DNA of 64,000 bases from Eonycteris spelaea. Taxonomy: Eukaryota > Chordata > Mammalia > Chiroptera > Pteropodidae. Within the stretch, counting starts at the first letter, position 1, and every line of letters starts with the position of its first letter. The stretch covers positions 4,154,001-4,218,000 of the forward strand of contig PUFA01000068.1 of NCBI GenBank assembly GCA_003508835.1, read 5' to 3'. This document shows, piece by piece, positions 21,590 to 32,391 of the stretch. Below the pieces are notes generated by a model. That model was not told the DNA's origin and did no database searches. It saw only the letters and a list, made by a program, of their open reading frames with translations. The position numbers were made by a program, and so were the translations under genes.

Positions 21590-22925
21590 CAGAGGTATTT
21601 TTCAGTTCTAAAATTTCAATTTGAATATTCTTTATATTTTCTATTGTTGTTATTGTCGTTGAGACCTTCTATTTTTCCTTTTGTTTCAGATATGTTTATA
21701 ACTGCTCCTTAAAGCATCTTTTTGATGATGCTTTAAAATCTTCATAGAGTTATTTTAACATCTCTGTCATCTTGGTGTTTCATCTGTTAATTGTCTTTTT
21801 TTCTCTGGGCTTTATGTCTTCCTGGTTCTTGGTATGATGAGTAATTTTATTGAATATATGTTTTAGTCAGGAGAAAAGGATGGACAACTGCTGCCTCATT
21901 ACTTCCAAGTGGTGCCCAAAAGTCGAGGCTTCCCACTTGGCCTCTCTTAACACCAAAGAGGCTTCTCATTATTCCTAAGTGGAAATGTAGTTCCAACTCT
22001 CCACTAGGCATCCCTTACTATCTCCCTGGCTGGAAGGTATAGAAGCACACCTTCTACTGTTTTCTCCATGGTCCTACTGACTTCATGGTGGATAGAGATA
22101 AGAAGGTGTGATCTTAGCACATAGTTAGTTGATAGTGGAAGTCTTGACTGTTCAATAGGCCTCCCTCCTCTGATAACCATCCCATTGTGAAAGGGAAGGA
22201 TGCCTCATGGGAATCGAAGTCCAAGCTCCCTCAGTAGCCTCTAATGACACTGCTGTTAGTGGAGATCGCTTTAGTTATGCCTAAAGTGGATGAAACTTCC
22301 AGACCCTCCTGGGCCATTTTTTGACACCATCCCAACAGGGAAGTTGGGGAACCATCCTATAGACAGGGAAGTGTTGAAGTCTAGGCTCCCACCTTGCCCT
22401 TTACTGGTGTGGGTTGGATTAAGACCATAGGTTTTTTTGTGGTGTTTGACAGGAAGAGAGCGATTGTGACCTAAAACTTTTTTCTTTCTAGGCTGCCTTT
22501 TTCCTGGCCTTTGGCTAGAAAGGGCAGGATTTTGTTAGAGCTTTTTGTGTATGGAACTATTGACATTTTTGGCTTTCCAGGTTGTTCAGCTTTAACTCTG
22601 GAATATATGAAGTAAAAAGAAAACCTAGGGAGCTCATCACTATATTGTCTCTCGGTTCCTAGGTCTCCAGCTGGTCTGCTTGCTTTACTCCACCTTTTAG
22701 AATATTTATATATGTAAAATTATATATATATAAAATCTTTATATATATATATTTAATATATTATATTATAAATTTTATATATATAAATTTATATATATAT
22801 AAATTTATATATATATAAATTATATATATATATAATATATATATATATATATAATGTTTCTAGTTTTATTTAATAGTGGGAATTAGGAAAAGCATGCCTA
22901 TTTCATCTTCCCAGAGGTAGAAGTA
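21590..22925 (-). mobile_element. old L1 LINE 5' region (antisense)
   Basis: 'tgatgatgctttaaaatctt', 'ttaacatctctgtcatcttg', 'cctggttcttggtatgatg', several degenerate 'gaagtc.aggctccc' units and the end 'catcttcccagaggtag' match, in reverse, the 5' region of mid-mammalian L1 elements. Four or so diverged units of roughly 90-110 bp are visible between 21890 and 22440, a known internal repetition of that region. The (TA)n tract at 22701-22855 lies inside it. No intact ORF. Confidence 0.7.
22701..22855. repeat. long (TA)n-rich microsatellite
   Basis: About 155 bases of nearly pure A/T, including three or four copies of an AATTTATATATATATA-like 17-18 bp unit. It is strongly self-complementary. 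Confidence 0.95.
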
Positions 22926-23389
22926 TGTAAGTTTCTCTTTTATTATTTGTTTAGTACTTGGCATTTGGTATGTGGCATTTTTTCTTGGGATCTGGGACAT
23001 TATTGCCACTAGTATTTGAGAGATATCATTCCAAGCTACAAAATCTGGCTGGCGATGTCACTGTAAACATAAAGTTGGCAGTAGTCACAGGATGAATACA
23101 AACACTGGCAGTCTTGCCCTAAGTAAAGGCATGTGTGACAAAGACTCAGTCATTAGAAAATAATATCTGTCATCACCACAATATTTACCATGTGCACTAA
23201 TTATTATCATAATTTTTAGTATTATCATAATTTTTAGTAGAAGCAATAGTAATGAAAACAGCAATAGTAATTGCTATGATATTTGAGTGCCCATTTTAAA
23301 GTGGTTTCAGCCTATCATGCGATCCAGTTTGCACATCAACTACCTTTGTGTGAATGCTTTTCTGTGTACATGTGAGCTTATGAGTATTT
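22926..23389. other. unique AT-rich sequence with an 18-bp tandem duplication
   Basis: It contains the duplication at 23202-23237 listed separately. Otherwise nothing recognised. Confidence 0.4.
23202..23237. repeat. 18-bp perfect tandem duplication
   Basis: TATTATCATAATTTTTAG occurs twice head to tail, with no mismatch. Confidence 0.95.
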
Positions 23390-23600
23390 GCCATCAAGAT
23401 CTATTTTAGGCATTACTAGACGTGAAGGAGGACAAGCTAGCTGAGGTCCTAACTCTCATGGAGACAATACATAAGCCAAGAAACTCAACAAACAAGACTT
23501 CAGGTGGAAACATGCCTTAAACAAACAAACAAAAAAAACCCCTGGATATGTGGCAGAGAGTGCACGGGCTACTGTGACCTACTTTGGGGGGTGATTGGGA
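23390..23600 (-). repeat. probable L2 (antisense)
   Basis: 'ggcattactagacgtgaagg', 'aactctcatggagacaata' and 'gagagtgcacgggctactg' fit the reversed L2 3' region. AAAC units at 23520-23535 interrupt it. Confidence 0.5.
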
Positions 23601-23929
23601 AAGACAAATACAACATGGGTGTCTAAAAGAGCAATAGCTCTCCACTAAACTTTAGTGCCTTTAATGCTTAGTAGTAATTTTAAATGTAAGGAATAAGGCA
23701 TAAATATCCTCAAAAGAAAGCTTTTGCGTTCTATTGGAATCATTGTTTCATTTCAGATGTTTCATAGGTTAATAGTGGAGTGTGAGTACAAAATATTTAG
23801 AACCTGAGTTTAGACCATTGCTTGCTGATGTGCTCTCTGAGGAGGATTGTGGTAGTCAGCAATATATAACTAGTTGTTTTTGCAAGACCCTCATATCAAA
23901 ACTAAAGTAAGCATATGATTCATAGAATT
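23601..23929. other. unique sequence
   Basis: Nothing recognised. Confidence 0.4.
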
Positions 23930-24020
23930 AGAAAACTTATTTTTTTTAGCGCTTTCATCTCTCTGTTCATGATCTCCCTATTTTACAAATAAGGAAACAA
24001 AGCAGCTTCCTATGAAGAAG
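23930..24020 (-). repeat. possible MIR fragment (antisense)
   Basis: 'ctccctattttacaaataag' then 'gaaacaaagcagc' resembles the core of a reversed MIR. It is short. Confidence 0.35.
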
Positions 24021-24049
24021 AAATGTGTCCTCTACAGATGCACAAGGAG

Positions 24050-24560
24050 AAACCCTGCATATGCAGATATAACGAACTATGTGGGAAATCCTTTTGGTGT
24101 GTTCTCATTACTAAATCTGTCCACTCTTAGGCGTCTTCCTGATCATTACGGGTGTTCAATTTGCTGGTTATATTTTAATTAAACTATATTGGATCTATGA
24201 TCACAGTAATGCAGTTTAAAAGGTTTGGCCATTTAAGACTTTTAAGTATTTTATAGTTATGTCTTATGATAATCATAATAGCTCGTCTCACTGTGGGCAT
24301 TAATATGAGATAATTGACCTTGGCTTCTATGATTTGCTTCCAGCTTGGGGACACAGTTCCCATTATGGTCAATTATCTCGCAGTAATTCCAACAACAAAA
24401 GCAACTATTGATTGCCTAATTAAGCAATTTTTCAATCACCTTCTTGGACTGACGATTGTAACATGGCACATACTAATACGGCTTCTTTCAGCGGAATTGC
24501 TGCCCACCCCAGGTAACTCATATATGATATGACATATTTTCTGAGATTAGGCAATTTGGC
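24050..24560. promoter_or_regulatory. candidate conserved regulatory element, homeodomain-rich
   Basis: This unique stretch has TTAATTAA (24175-24182), a near palindrome TTGCCTAATTAAGCAA (24412-24427) with a TAATTA core, another TAATT at 24383, and a perfect 13-bp inverted repeat GAGATAATTGACC / GGTCAATTATCTC (24307-24319 and 24367-24379). It is open on + (24314-24532) and - (24372-24184) because stops are few, but neither frame has a known domain. The motif density suggests a developmental enhancer or other conserved element. This is inferred, not shown. Confidence 0.4.
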
Positions 24561-25079
24561 ATGTTAATACACAAAAGTAATTTCCTATTGGAGACACTTT
24601 GAGGATGAATTAGGACTTTACCCTATCCCCGGGCCTCATGCTCAGTGCAGATGAGACAAACTGCTTTGTCTTTGCCAACAAAATTCAGTTCTCCTCGCTG
24701 TTCCCAGGCTTGCTCATCTGAGCTGCTAGAATTTCTGCAAAGTACATTTTAAGAAAACTACACCCTCATGTGGTGGCAATAATATTCCTGGGAAGTCGTG
24801 TATGACCCGTCACTTTCCCATTGCTTATGTTTTCTAATATATCTACTATAGCATTGTTACACTTCATTAAAGTTAGAAATTTTTTGCAGATTAACGAAGA
24901 TAACTTTTAAAAATATTCTGCGTAAAAAGGTAAGATCTATTCGTAAATGTAACTTTCTTTCTTGGCTCTCAGTACAGTCATATCAGCTAGAAAAAAGAGA
25001 CTGAACCCATAAATTAGACAAATAGCAGGTATCAAAAGTATTTTTTTGAACACTCATTATAATAGTCTATTATATCTCA
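24561..25079. other. unique sequence, possibly continuing the candidate element
   Basis: No repeat landmarks. Several CpG-containing words at 24790-24815 are preserved. Confidence 0.35.
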
Positions 25080-25270
25080 TCAGAGGTGGTGGGGAAAATG
25101 TTGGACTCTGAATCAGAAGAGTTGGTTTCTAGATCTAGGCCTTTCTCTTGCCAATTATGTGGCTTTGGATATCATTCTTAGCCTTAATAAACTTGTCTGG
25201 AGACAAGGGTATGATTCTTGTCTTATTTTTCAGCTTTAAAAGTGTCAACTATAAAGTAATGTTTTATTAA
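25080..25270 (+). repeat. MIR SINE (sense)
   Basis: TTGGACTCTGAATCAGAAG, 'ttggtttctagatctaggcc', GCCAATTATGTGGCTTTGG and 'cttagccttaataaacttg' are in MIR order. Confidence 0.7.
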
Positions 25271-26654
25271 ATTATACTTTAAATTATTTTAATTGTAACG
25301 AATAATTTCTACCTGGATGGCCTTAAATTGTACAACTCACTAGTTTAAAATTTCAGAGGCTCTAAACATTGCATTTTGAAACACCACCTTTAAAATTATT
25401 TTCTGTGTATTTTAAAACTAAAATGAATACACATACCTATAAGTCTGTATTTACAGTGAATGTATTTAAATAGTGGTGAGAAAGAGTGATTGTTGAATGA
25501 GCTGTTTCTCTCCTAATATAACTATAGCTATGTCTTATGTTGCTATATACTTAGTCTCTTTTCCAACTTTGTTTATGCAGCTTTGTAGACTTTCCCAGTC
25601 TCCCCTCAATGTAGTGTAAAACTAATTTTTCTGACAACGATAATACATTTACCGCATCAGACTAGATAGTGTGGTATTGATTGGCTCTCTATTTTATGCC
25701 TAATTTATCCTCTAAAGGTAGTTTTCCATCTAGACAAAATGTGTGGAAGACTTTTTATAGAGCACAATGTAAATAGAAAGTAGTATTATTATCCAATGTT
25801 CAGCTAAATTGTGGTACTGGGATATTATTTATTATCTTTACTTTTTAAAAATAGGAAAGAAAATAAAAATAGAGCCAGAGTGAGAAAAAAGGTGGATGGC
25901 CATAAGACAGAGAAGTCTGGGCAGGAAAAACTATCATATAAATGTTTCCTGGAAACCTTTGGATTTAACGTCGCAGTACAGTTTGACAGGTGAAATTGAG
26001 AAGGGGAAAAAGTATAAAGTAGAAGGAGAAGTCTAAAAAATATCCCTTCTCTGGATCTAAGATATTGATAAGACATTAAAAATAAAGACTTGTCATTAAA
26101 TGATTAATCGACCATTCCCCTGGTGCTCTTTAGAAGACTTTGAAGAACAGTAGATGAGACTTAAGAGAGATTTTTGAGTGCTTTACATGACTTTGAGTAG
26201 AGAAAGATCACTATAGCCACCACAAACAGCCTGGGGATTGGTTAAAACCCAAGAATGAATATATTAGCAGTCTTGTCAAAAGCTCCAAGAACAGCAAGTG
26301 AGCATCAGAATATGCCTGTCCAACAATCACCACAAAAAAGGCTGTGGTTTCAAGGCCTCCATCCTACGGGGGAGTTCAGAAACAAGGGCATAGAGAATTG
26401 ATTTGAAAAGTGTGTCGAGATTATTTCTTTTATGTGTTTCTCTTTGTTTCACTGTCTTGCATCATCTTCTGTAGAGAAGCCACAGGGCCAAGTTCACTTT
26501 GAATTTAGAAAGCTCTATTTGATAGCACTATTTTCAATTCTTCTCTCAATGAGCAAAACAGAGCTGCCCTGAGTCACCATGAGATCTGACAGTAATAAGG
26601 CAGAGGAAGGATTACAATGTGGGAAACCTAGGTGACTCAGATCTGAGAACTTTG
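25271..26654. other. unique AT-rich sequence, nothing recognised
   Basis: No repeat or coding landmark. Overlapping 60-83 codon frames on both strands at 25811-26076 are purine-rich chance frames. Confidence 0.45.
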
Positions 26655-27030
26655 ATGCATTTATTTATTGATTCAGCCCATTTTATTGTGGGATAACAGT
26701 GCCTCTGGGACTCTTCTGGGCGATTGGAGAGCAAAAATTTTGAGCAAAACAATGACGATGTTTCCTTTAAATGGAACTTTCACAATAGTAGAGGAGATAG
26801 ACAAATAATTATATTGTAACTATGTTATTTAATATATAATGCACACTTATGAGTCTATATTTACACTGAATGTACATATACAGTGGAGGAAATATTTTAT
26901 ATATGTAATGAAACATAACTAATTATATAATTGCCTACTAATAGAAGTAATATAAATGAAAGAGAAAATTCATTAGAAGATATGGGAGTGTGTTTGGAGA
27001 ATAAAGCAGGGTAATACTCATGTATGTTAT
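26655..27030 (-). repeat. probable L2 (antisense), AT-interrupted
   Basis: 'tttatttattgattcagccc', 'cagtgcctctgggactcttc', 'agcaaaacaatgacgatg' and 'ggagatagacaaataatta' fit the reversed L2 3' end. An AT-rich stretch follows and 'gagaataaagcagggtaata' at 26998 resumes the L2 order. Confidence 0.55.
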
Positions 27031-27094
27031 GGCCCTGGTTGGTATTATTAGGTCATAGTAATAGAGACATTTCTGAAAGTGGTACACAATTACT

Positions 27095-27175
27095 TCTTGC
27101 ATACATTTATTAAGCAAATAATTTTTGACCCCCTATGATATTCCAAGTAATATGCAGGTTGCTGACCACAGACTG
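27095..27175 (-). repeat. L2 tail fragment (antisense)
   Basis: 'acatttattaagcaaataat' and 'cccctatgatattccaagta' give a reversed L2 terminus. Confidence 0.4.
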
Positions 27176-27459
27176 TAGTTTGGATGGAATGGTGTTTGCT
27201 CCCTGAATCCCTCTTAGCAGAGAAAGCAAGAGGTGTGATGGATAAAGGCCCCACTTATTTGAAGTCTCTTTGTTGTTGTTATTTTTGTCTTCACTAGCCA
27301 GCCTGAGGTCTAGAAGTTAGTCAGTTGTATCTTGTGTCTCGGATATAGTTTCTCCCTTCTTTATGTTCCCACAGTTCTTTGAATGTACCTCTACTTGTTT
27401 ACTGGATATGCTATAATATATTTCCCCATAGCAAAAAAGTCCTCACATGTTTAGGAACG

Positions 27460-27905
27460 TCCTATGATATACTAGGAGCTAGGAGAAGAATTGGGGACAG
27501 AAAAATAAACTGGTGCTTTTTAAAAATTAAATTTAATTAAAAAATTAAACATTGGTTGATAACATTATATAAATTTCAGGTGTACAACTTTATAATAAAA
27601 TTTCTGTACTCATGAGGCTCAGAATATTATAGAGGAAACATACATATAGGTACATAATTATAATACTAAGTGGGATGATAAAATATTAGGTAAAGAAAAG
27701 GAACAGAAGAAATAAGCATTTCTTTCTCATGGTAGAGATGGAGTAGAGAGAGGGGTTTAGAAAAACTTAGAGGAGCTATGGAAGTTTAGAGGGAAGAAAA
27801 TTATTTAGAGAAAGAAAGGTCTTCTATGCAGAAGGAGCAGCATGTACAAAGTCACTGAGGTATAGAACAAATAATTGGATTTGGATAAAGTAGGACACAA
27901 GTTAA
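27460..27905 (-). repeat. L2 (antisense) interrupted by an AT-rich insert
   Basis: 'tcctatgatatactaggagc' and 'gaattggggacagaaaaata' at 27463-27510 continue as 'ctgtactcatgaggctcaga', 'agggaagaaaattattt' and 'gaaggagcagcatgtac' after an AT-rich insert at about 27520-27600, with a 'tttcaggtgtacaac' motif typical of old LINE 3' sequence. Confidence 0.55.
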
Positions 27906-28856
27906 AAAAAATCAAACCATGAAAATATGAAGCTCCCTAGATAAAGGAGTGAGTAGAGGAAAGGGGAATAGCGGAGGCTAATGCAAAGCAATGGAAAATG
28001 AAAAAGTAAAACTCACCAGGGACTTGCAGGCAGTTGGTCTAGGAAGTGGGCACAGCTCTGCTCCTGGGCTCTTGTGCATGAGTGAGTGTGGGGCACGTTT
28101 AAGGAAGTCTGATAGACCCAGGGCAAAAATCCTATCTCCTTTATTGGTTCCTTGAGTCTCGTTAGTGAATATCCCAGTGCTCAGCCATTCTAATTAGATT
28201 GATTTGGGTTCCCAGTTAAGAGATTGGGATTTTTAAAAACATTTTCCCCCACCAAAGCCATTACTCTTCAAATGCCAGAGCAGTGCCAAGACTTACTTCA
28301 GAGAATTTCCCCCAACCCGGGCCCTAATTAAGAAAAAATCTGAACAAAGAGGAGGGGCTTTGCCTATCTTTCTGAACCCAGGAAGATGGTGTCCCAGAGA
28401 GATTTATAAAGCTAATTAACTCTGTGGCTGCAGTGCTTCTTTGAGGATTCCGTGCACCTCTACCTTGTTGCTGCTGTAATGGAAATATTTGGTTGTGGCA
28501 GTCCAGGTCAAGGGCAAAGTGCTTTAGAGGGGCTTGTCTTTGGCTCAGTGGGGTTTCATTCAGATCCCACATGAATAGGTTGCCGAAATGAAGCTGATGT
28601 TTTATTAGAGAAGACACATTCATGTGACCAGAAGGAAGACAGAAGAATAAAGGAGGGCAATGCTCTACCTTAGAAGCTTGTGATGAAATCACCAATCATC
28701 CTGTAATTTCCAGTAGATCTTTCTACCTGTATTTAATTAGTAACTTATGGAATGTCCCAGGTTGCAATTAAGAAATTTGTGGCCATTATTTTCCATTTTT
28801 ACATATAATAAATCAAAATGGTAAGCTCCATTATGCCAGAGTTATATGATATTTTT
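27906..28856. other. unique sequence, nothing recognised
   Basis: No known repeat. A 123-codon minus-strand frame (28695-28324) shows no domain. Confidence 0.45.
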
Positions 28857-28910
28857 GTTTTTTTTTTTTTTGTATTTTCTATGTGGTTGGGATAAACCAA
28901 ATATCATCTA

Positions 28911-28964
28911 TCTCTTCTCCCTTCCTTCTTTCCTTCTTTCCTTCTTTCCTTCCTTCCTTCTTCT

Positions 28965-29003
<39 letters not shown>

Positions 29004-29011
29004 CTTTCCTT
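28911..29011. repeat. (CTTT)n(CT)n polypyrimidine microsatellite
   Basis: About 100 bases of C and T on the + strand: CCTT/CTTT units, a stretch of about 18 CT units, then CTTT again. Confidence 0.95.
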
Positions 29012-29019
29012 TGAGTGCT

Positions 29020-29155
29020 AAGTGTAAGACTGATTTTATTAATCTCATTTTCTAGGTAGAGAATTTGAGCATTTAGAGTAGTTACAGATTATATCACTTG
29101 TTCTCCAGGTAACTGGAAGAGCTGGAATAAGAACCCATGTTCTCGTAAGACTGAT
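29020..29155 (-). repeat. MIR fragment (antisense)
   Basis: 'tctcattttctaggtagaga', 'acttgttctccaggtaactg' and 'agctggaataagaacccatg' match the reversed MIR 5' half. Confidence 0.55.
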
Positions 29156-29345
29156 AAGATTAAGTAAAATTTGAATTGTAATTTCAGAATGAGCCATGGT
29201 GTATTTTCTCTTTTAAAAAAGAATGCTTCATAGTTCTGTTTCTTCAAAAGGGCTAGAAGCAATGACAACTAAGCAAGTATGAACAACTCTAACACCACCA
29301 GTATGGTTTCTAAATACCATTTTCCAATAAAAGGAACCAGGGCTC

Positions 29346-29543
<198 letters not shown>

Positions 29544-29744
29544 CTGACAGACTGATTTTTTCAAGAAAAAAAAAAAAGCTGATTCTAGGTCTGGGATAGG
29601 ACAAATATGATATGAACCTGAACTATCTTATATGAGAAAGCAAGAAACTCTATCACGATACATAGTGTCATGTTGAAAGGGGTCAGAAGCCCACTTGAAG
29701 AGGATTCTATGGGCCAAAATAAGTCAATTGGAGCATGGATAAGG

Positions 29745-29880
29745 ATAATAATTGTAATTAATTAAAACACACCAACTGTGTTTAAGTCCACAATTTCAGA
29801 ATATTATTTAAAAATTACCTCATTATCAGCTTTGCAGGATGCTAAGTAATCTAATTATTTTTAAAACTGGTAAATAAAGA
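29745..29880 (-). repeat. possible MIR fragment (antisense)
   Basis: 'aattacctcattatcagctt' and 'gcaggatgctaagtaatc' faintly follow a reversed MIR. Weak. Confidence 0.3.
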
Positions 29881-30615
29881 AAAAGAATGAAACATGCCAT
29901 TGGTTCTATGCAAACTGAAATTTTAAGGTAAGGAAATAGTTGAAAGGAAATGTCTCTTTATAACAATATTTTATTTAATAAATTAGGAAGGAAGGATAGA
30001 ATATCACCATTTTAAAAGAATAGATCTTGAAAATATTTGCCAATGTCTGAAACATCATATAAAGTGAGACAGTCAGATATGATGTGACTTATGATGGAAA
30101 CATATCTCACCACTTATGAAGTGGTCTTGCCAAAAATATAGAGTTCGAGCATAAACAGGTCTCTAGATCTAACTCCTATTTCACAGGCAATACAGGGGAC
30201 AATCACATGAGAGAATACAATCAAGACATTGGAAATCCAGACATTAGAAAGCTCTACAGGACAAACAATATACATATTGTTATTGACTAATTTTTTAAAA
30301 AAAATTAGTCAAGAAAATGTGACTTCTAATTAGTTATTTAATGATGTTAAGGAACTTTTATTGGTATAGAGTTATGTTAAAAAGAAAATCATTATTTTAG
30401 ATCTTATCAAATGTTTACAAATAAAGTGAAACAATGCCTGATTTTACTTCAAAATAATATGAAGAAATGGTTAGGACTGTTGATCAAATCATTTTAGTTA
30501 TGAGTTGATCATTGCTGAAACTGAGTCAGAGTGTATATGGAGGTATATAATACTATGCTCTGTCTTTAAAATATATATTTTTAAATTTATTTAATTTTTT
30601 TCTAATGGGAGGGGG
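29881..30615. other. unique AT-rich sequence with one near-perfect palindrome
   Basis: The palindrome at 30283-30312 is listed separately. Nothing else was recognised. Confidence 0.4.
30283..30312. repeat. 30-bp palindrome (14-bp arms, 2-bp centre)
   Basis: TTGACTAATTTTTT is followed after AA by its exact reverse complement AAAAAATTAGTCAA. Confidence 0.95.
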
Positions 30616-30618
30616 TGA

Positions 30619-30658
<40 letters not shown>

Positions 30659-30681
30659 GAGAGAGAGAAGAGAGAGAGAAC
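30616..30681. repeat. (GA)n microsatellite with CAGAGA variants
   Basis: About 65 bases of GA with interspersed GACA units, preceded by T/A-rich sequence. Confidence 0.9.
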
Positions 30682-30949
30682 TTGGCTATTTGACTCCATC
30701 CTCAGTGTTCTTATTCTCTATGCTCTATAATATTTAACATATACTCTGCTAAGAGTTACCAGGATATTAAATGATTTAAGAGACTATGGTAGAAAATTCC
30801 ACTGTTCCTCACCCCTCTCAGCCATAGCTTATGCCCAGATTGTACAAAATAAGTGCTTAGTATGTGTTTATTAGGGCATATTGCATATGTGAAACATATA
30901 GATACAGTTAATTACTTGACATGTTGAACCTAAATGGAGGAAGAACTTT

Positions 30950-31120
30950 TAAATAGAAATTAGGTTTCGATTCCGACCTTAGGTTACTTGCCTTTAGAGC
31001 TCAGGTATTTTAAGCTGGTAACTTAGTTTCTCTGAGTTTGAGTAGAAATCATAATTACTTTAGCCAACTTTTAAGAGGCTCCTTTGAAATAACATATATG
31101 AAAACCCATTAGAGCTAGAA
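30950..31120 (+). repeat. probable MIR (sense)
   Basis: 'aggtttcgattccgacctta', 'gtaacttagtttctctgag' and 'gagtagaaatcataattac' follow MIR loosely. Confidence 0.4.
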
Positions 31121-31349
31121 TATCCTATCATTGTGAGATACTCTTATTGATTAGTATAGAATTGAGATACTATGAGACCTCAGAGCATACAACTCTTCTT
31201 GAAAGCTCAGGAAATGAGAAAGTTTCATGAATGAGGGAATACGTAAGTCGAACTTTGGAGCACAGAAAATGTTCGCTCAGGCAGGAAGAACACTGCAGAA
31301 GGAGAGCACTGTGGGAACGAGGATTCAGAGTAGAGCGAGTATAGCATGC

Positions 31350-31510
31350 AAGGGGCACAGTGTCATGGAGTCTGAGAATATCAGAGCTGGAAGGGATCTT
31401 GGAAATGGTCCAGCCCAACTACTTCATTTAGGAGTTGAAAAAACTAAGATCCTGATAGAGTCAGTGCTTTGGCCAAGATGAAAGAAAACAGCTAGTGAGT
31501 GGCTGAGCCA
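31350..31510 (-). repeat. ancient SINE-like repeat
   Basis: 'atcagagctggaagggatct', 'tggtccagcccaactactt', 'gttgaaaaaactaagatcc' and 'cagctagtgagtggctgag' belong to a widespread old mammalian repeat whose right part matches the MIR core in reverse. I cannot name the subfamily. Confidence 0.6.
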
Positions 31511-31635
31511 GACATACCAATTATCATTATTTTTCCTTCTATGAAATCTTCCTCTTAATGGTAAGATCTAGCTGAGGAAGTAAGATTGATTAAGCAAGGT
31601 AAAAGCAATTGATTTAAAAAAAAAAAAAAACTTTG

Positions 31636-31870
31636 GGGTGGCTCCAGAGTACAGCGATAAACATGTCTGCTTTGCACGCAGAAGGTCCTGGGTTTGCACC
31701 CCAGGTGGAGCCATGGGCCAGGCCCCAGGTGTGCCGGGCCTGGCTACACACTGAGAGTGTGTGGGAGGGGACTCCCCACCTTCAGAGATTCAGTTCTTAA
31801 GGGGAAATGGCAACATCCATGGGTCAGGGGTGGAAGTAGGGGGGAATTAGAGAGGGAGGAAAAAAAAAAG
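31636..31870 (+). mobile_element. tRNA-derived SINE, tRNA-Ala-like head
   Basis: The first ~75 bases fold like a tRNA remnant. An A-box-like stretch lies near 31639-31655, 'ctgctttgcacgcag' resembles an Ala(UGC) anticodon arm (31667-31681), and 'gggtttgcacccc' forms a B-box/T-arm (31690-31702). A tRNA-unrelated body follows and ends in an A-rich tail (31860-31869). The flanks carry a short duplication, ACTTTG at 31630-31635 and 31871-31876, each preceded by A-rich sequence. It is better preserved than the other repeats here, so it is probably lineage-specific. It is not a functional tRNA gene, because the A box and acceptor stem are degraded. Confidence 0.75.
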
Positions 31871-31879
31871 ACTTTGACT

Positions 31880-32130
31880 ATTGGGTTTTAGATCTCTTAG
31901 GAGATGGAGAACCTTACTAGAGTTTTAAGCAGGAGCATTATAAGAAGAAGCAGGGGGTTGAGAGTAGTATGCTTCATGCATAAGAAACAGTAAAGGTTGA
32001 AGCAGCAAGGTAACATGGAATGCTACTACGGCTCCTCCTACGTGAGGATGAGGACTGCCCCAGAGGTAAGCTGATGCTGGTGGGATGGAGAAAAAGAGAG
32101 GGAACTCTTCCAGGGACAATTAGAAGATGT
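31880..32130 (-). repeat. possible L2 (antisense)
   Basis: 'gagttttaagcaggagcatt' resembles the L2 reverse segment 'ttttgagcagaggagtgaca'. The rest is purine-rich and unclear. Confidence 0.35.
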
Positions 32131-32304
32131 TGATGATGGATATGGAATACCTATGGAGGACCACATAGGACTCCAAGTAAATTATATATTATAGATCTTT
32201 GTATAAAAGACTGTATTAGAAGATATAATTTTTGAAAAATTATATAATCATTCCTACTCCATTCTTTCACTTAATAGTCATTCAACAAACACAGCAAGGA
32301 ATGT

Positions 32305-32390
32305 GAAATTCATAGAAAATAATTGATTTATCTAAAGTCATTTGGATGACACATGATTGAATCAAAACCCAAGTCTAGTGCCATTTCCAC
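32305..32390 (-). repeat. MIR fragment (antisense)
   Basis: 'gatttatctaaagtcatttg' and 'gaatcaaaacccaagtctag' match the 5' part of a reversed MIR. Confidence 0.5.
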
Positions 32391-32391
32391 C

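Noticed and set aside
28324..28695. 123-codon minus-strand open frame
   Set aside because: No domain, and no repeat or splice evidence for an exon.
30560..30690. T/A-rich stretch followed by GA array resembling a reversed carnivore SINE tail
   Set aside because: No tRNA-like head or SINE body follows, so it is better called a microsatellite.
31636..31710. Possible tRNA-Ala gene
   Set aside because: The A box and acceptor stem are degraded and the sequence continues into a SINE body with A tail and target duplication.
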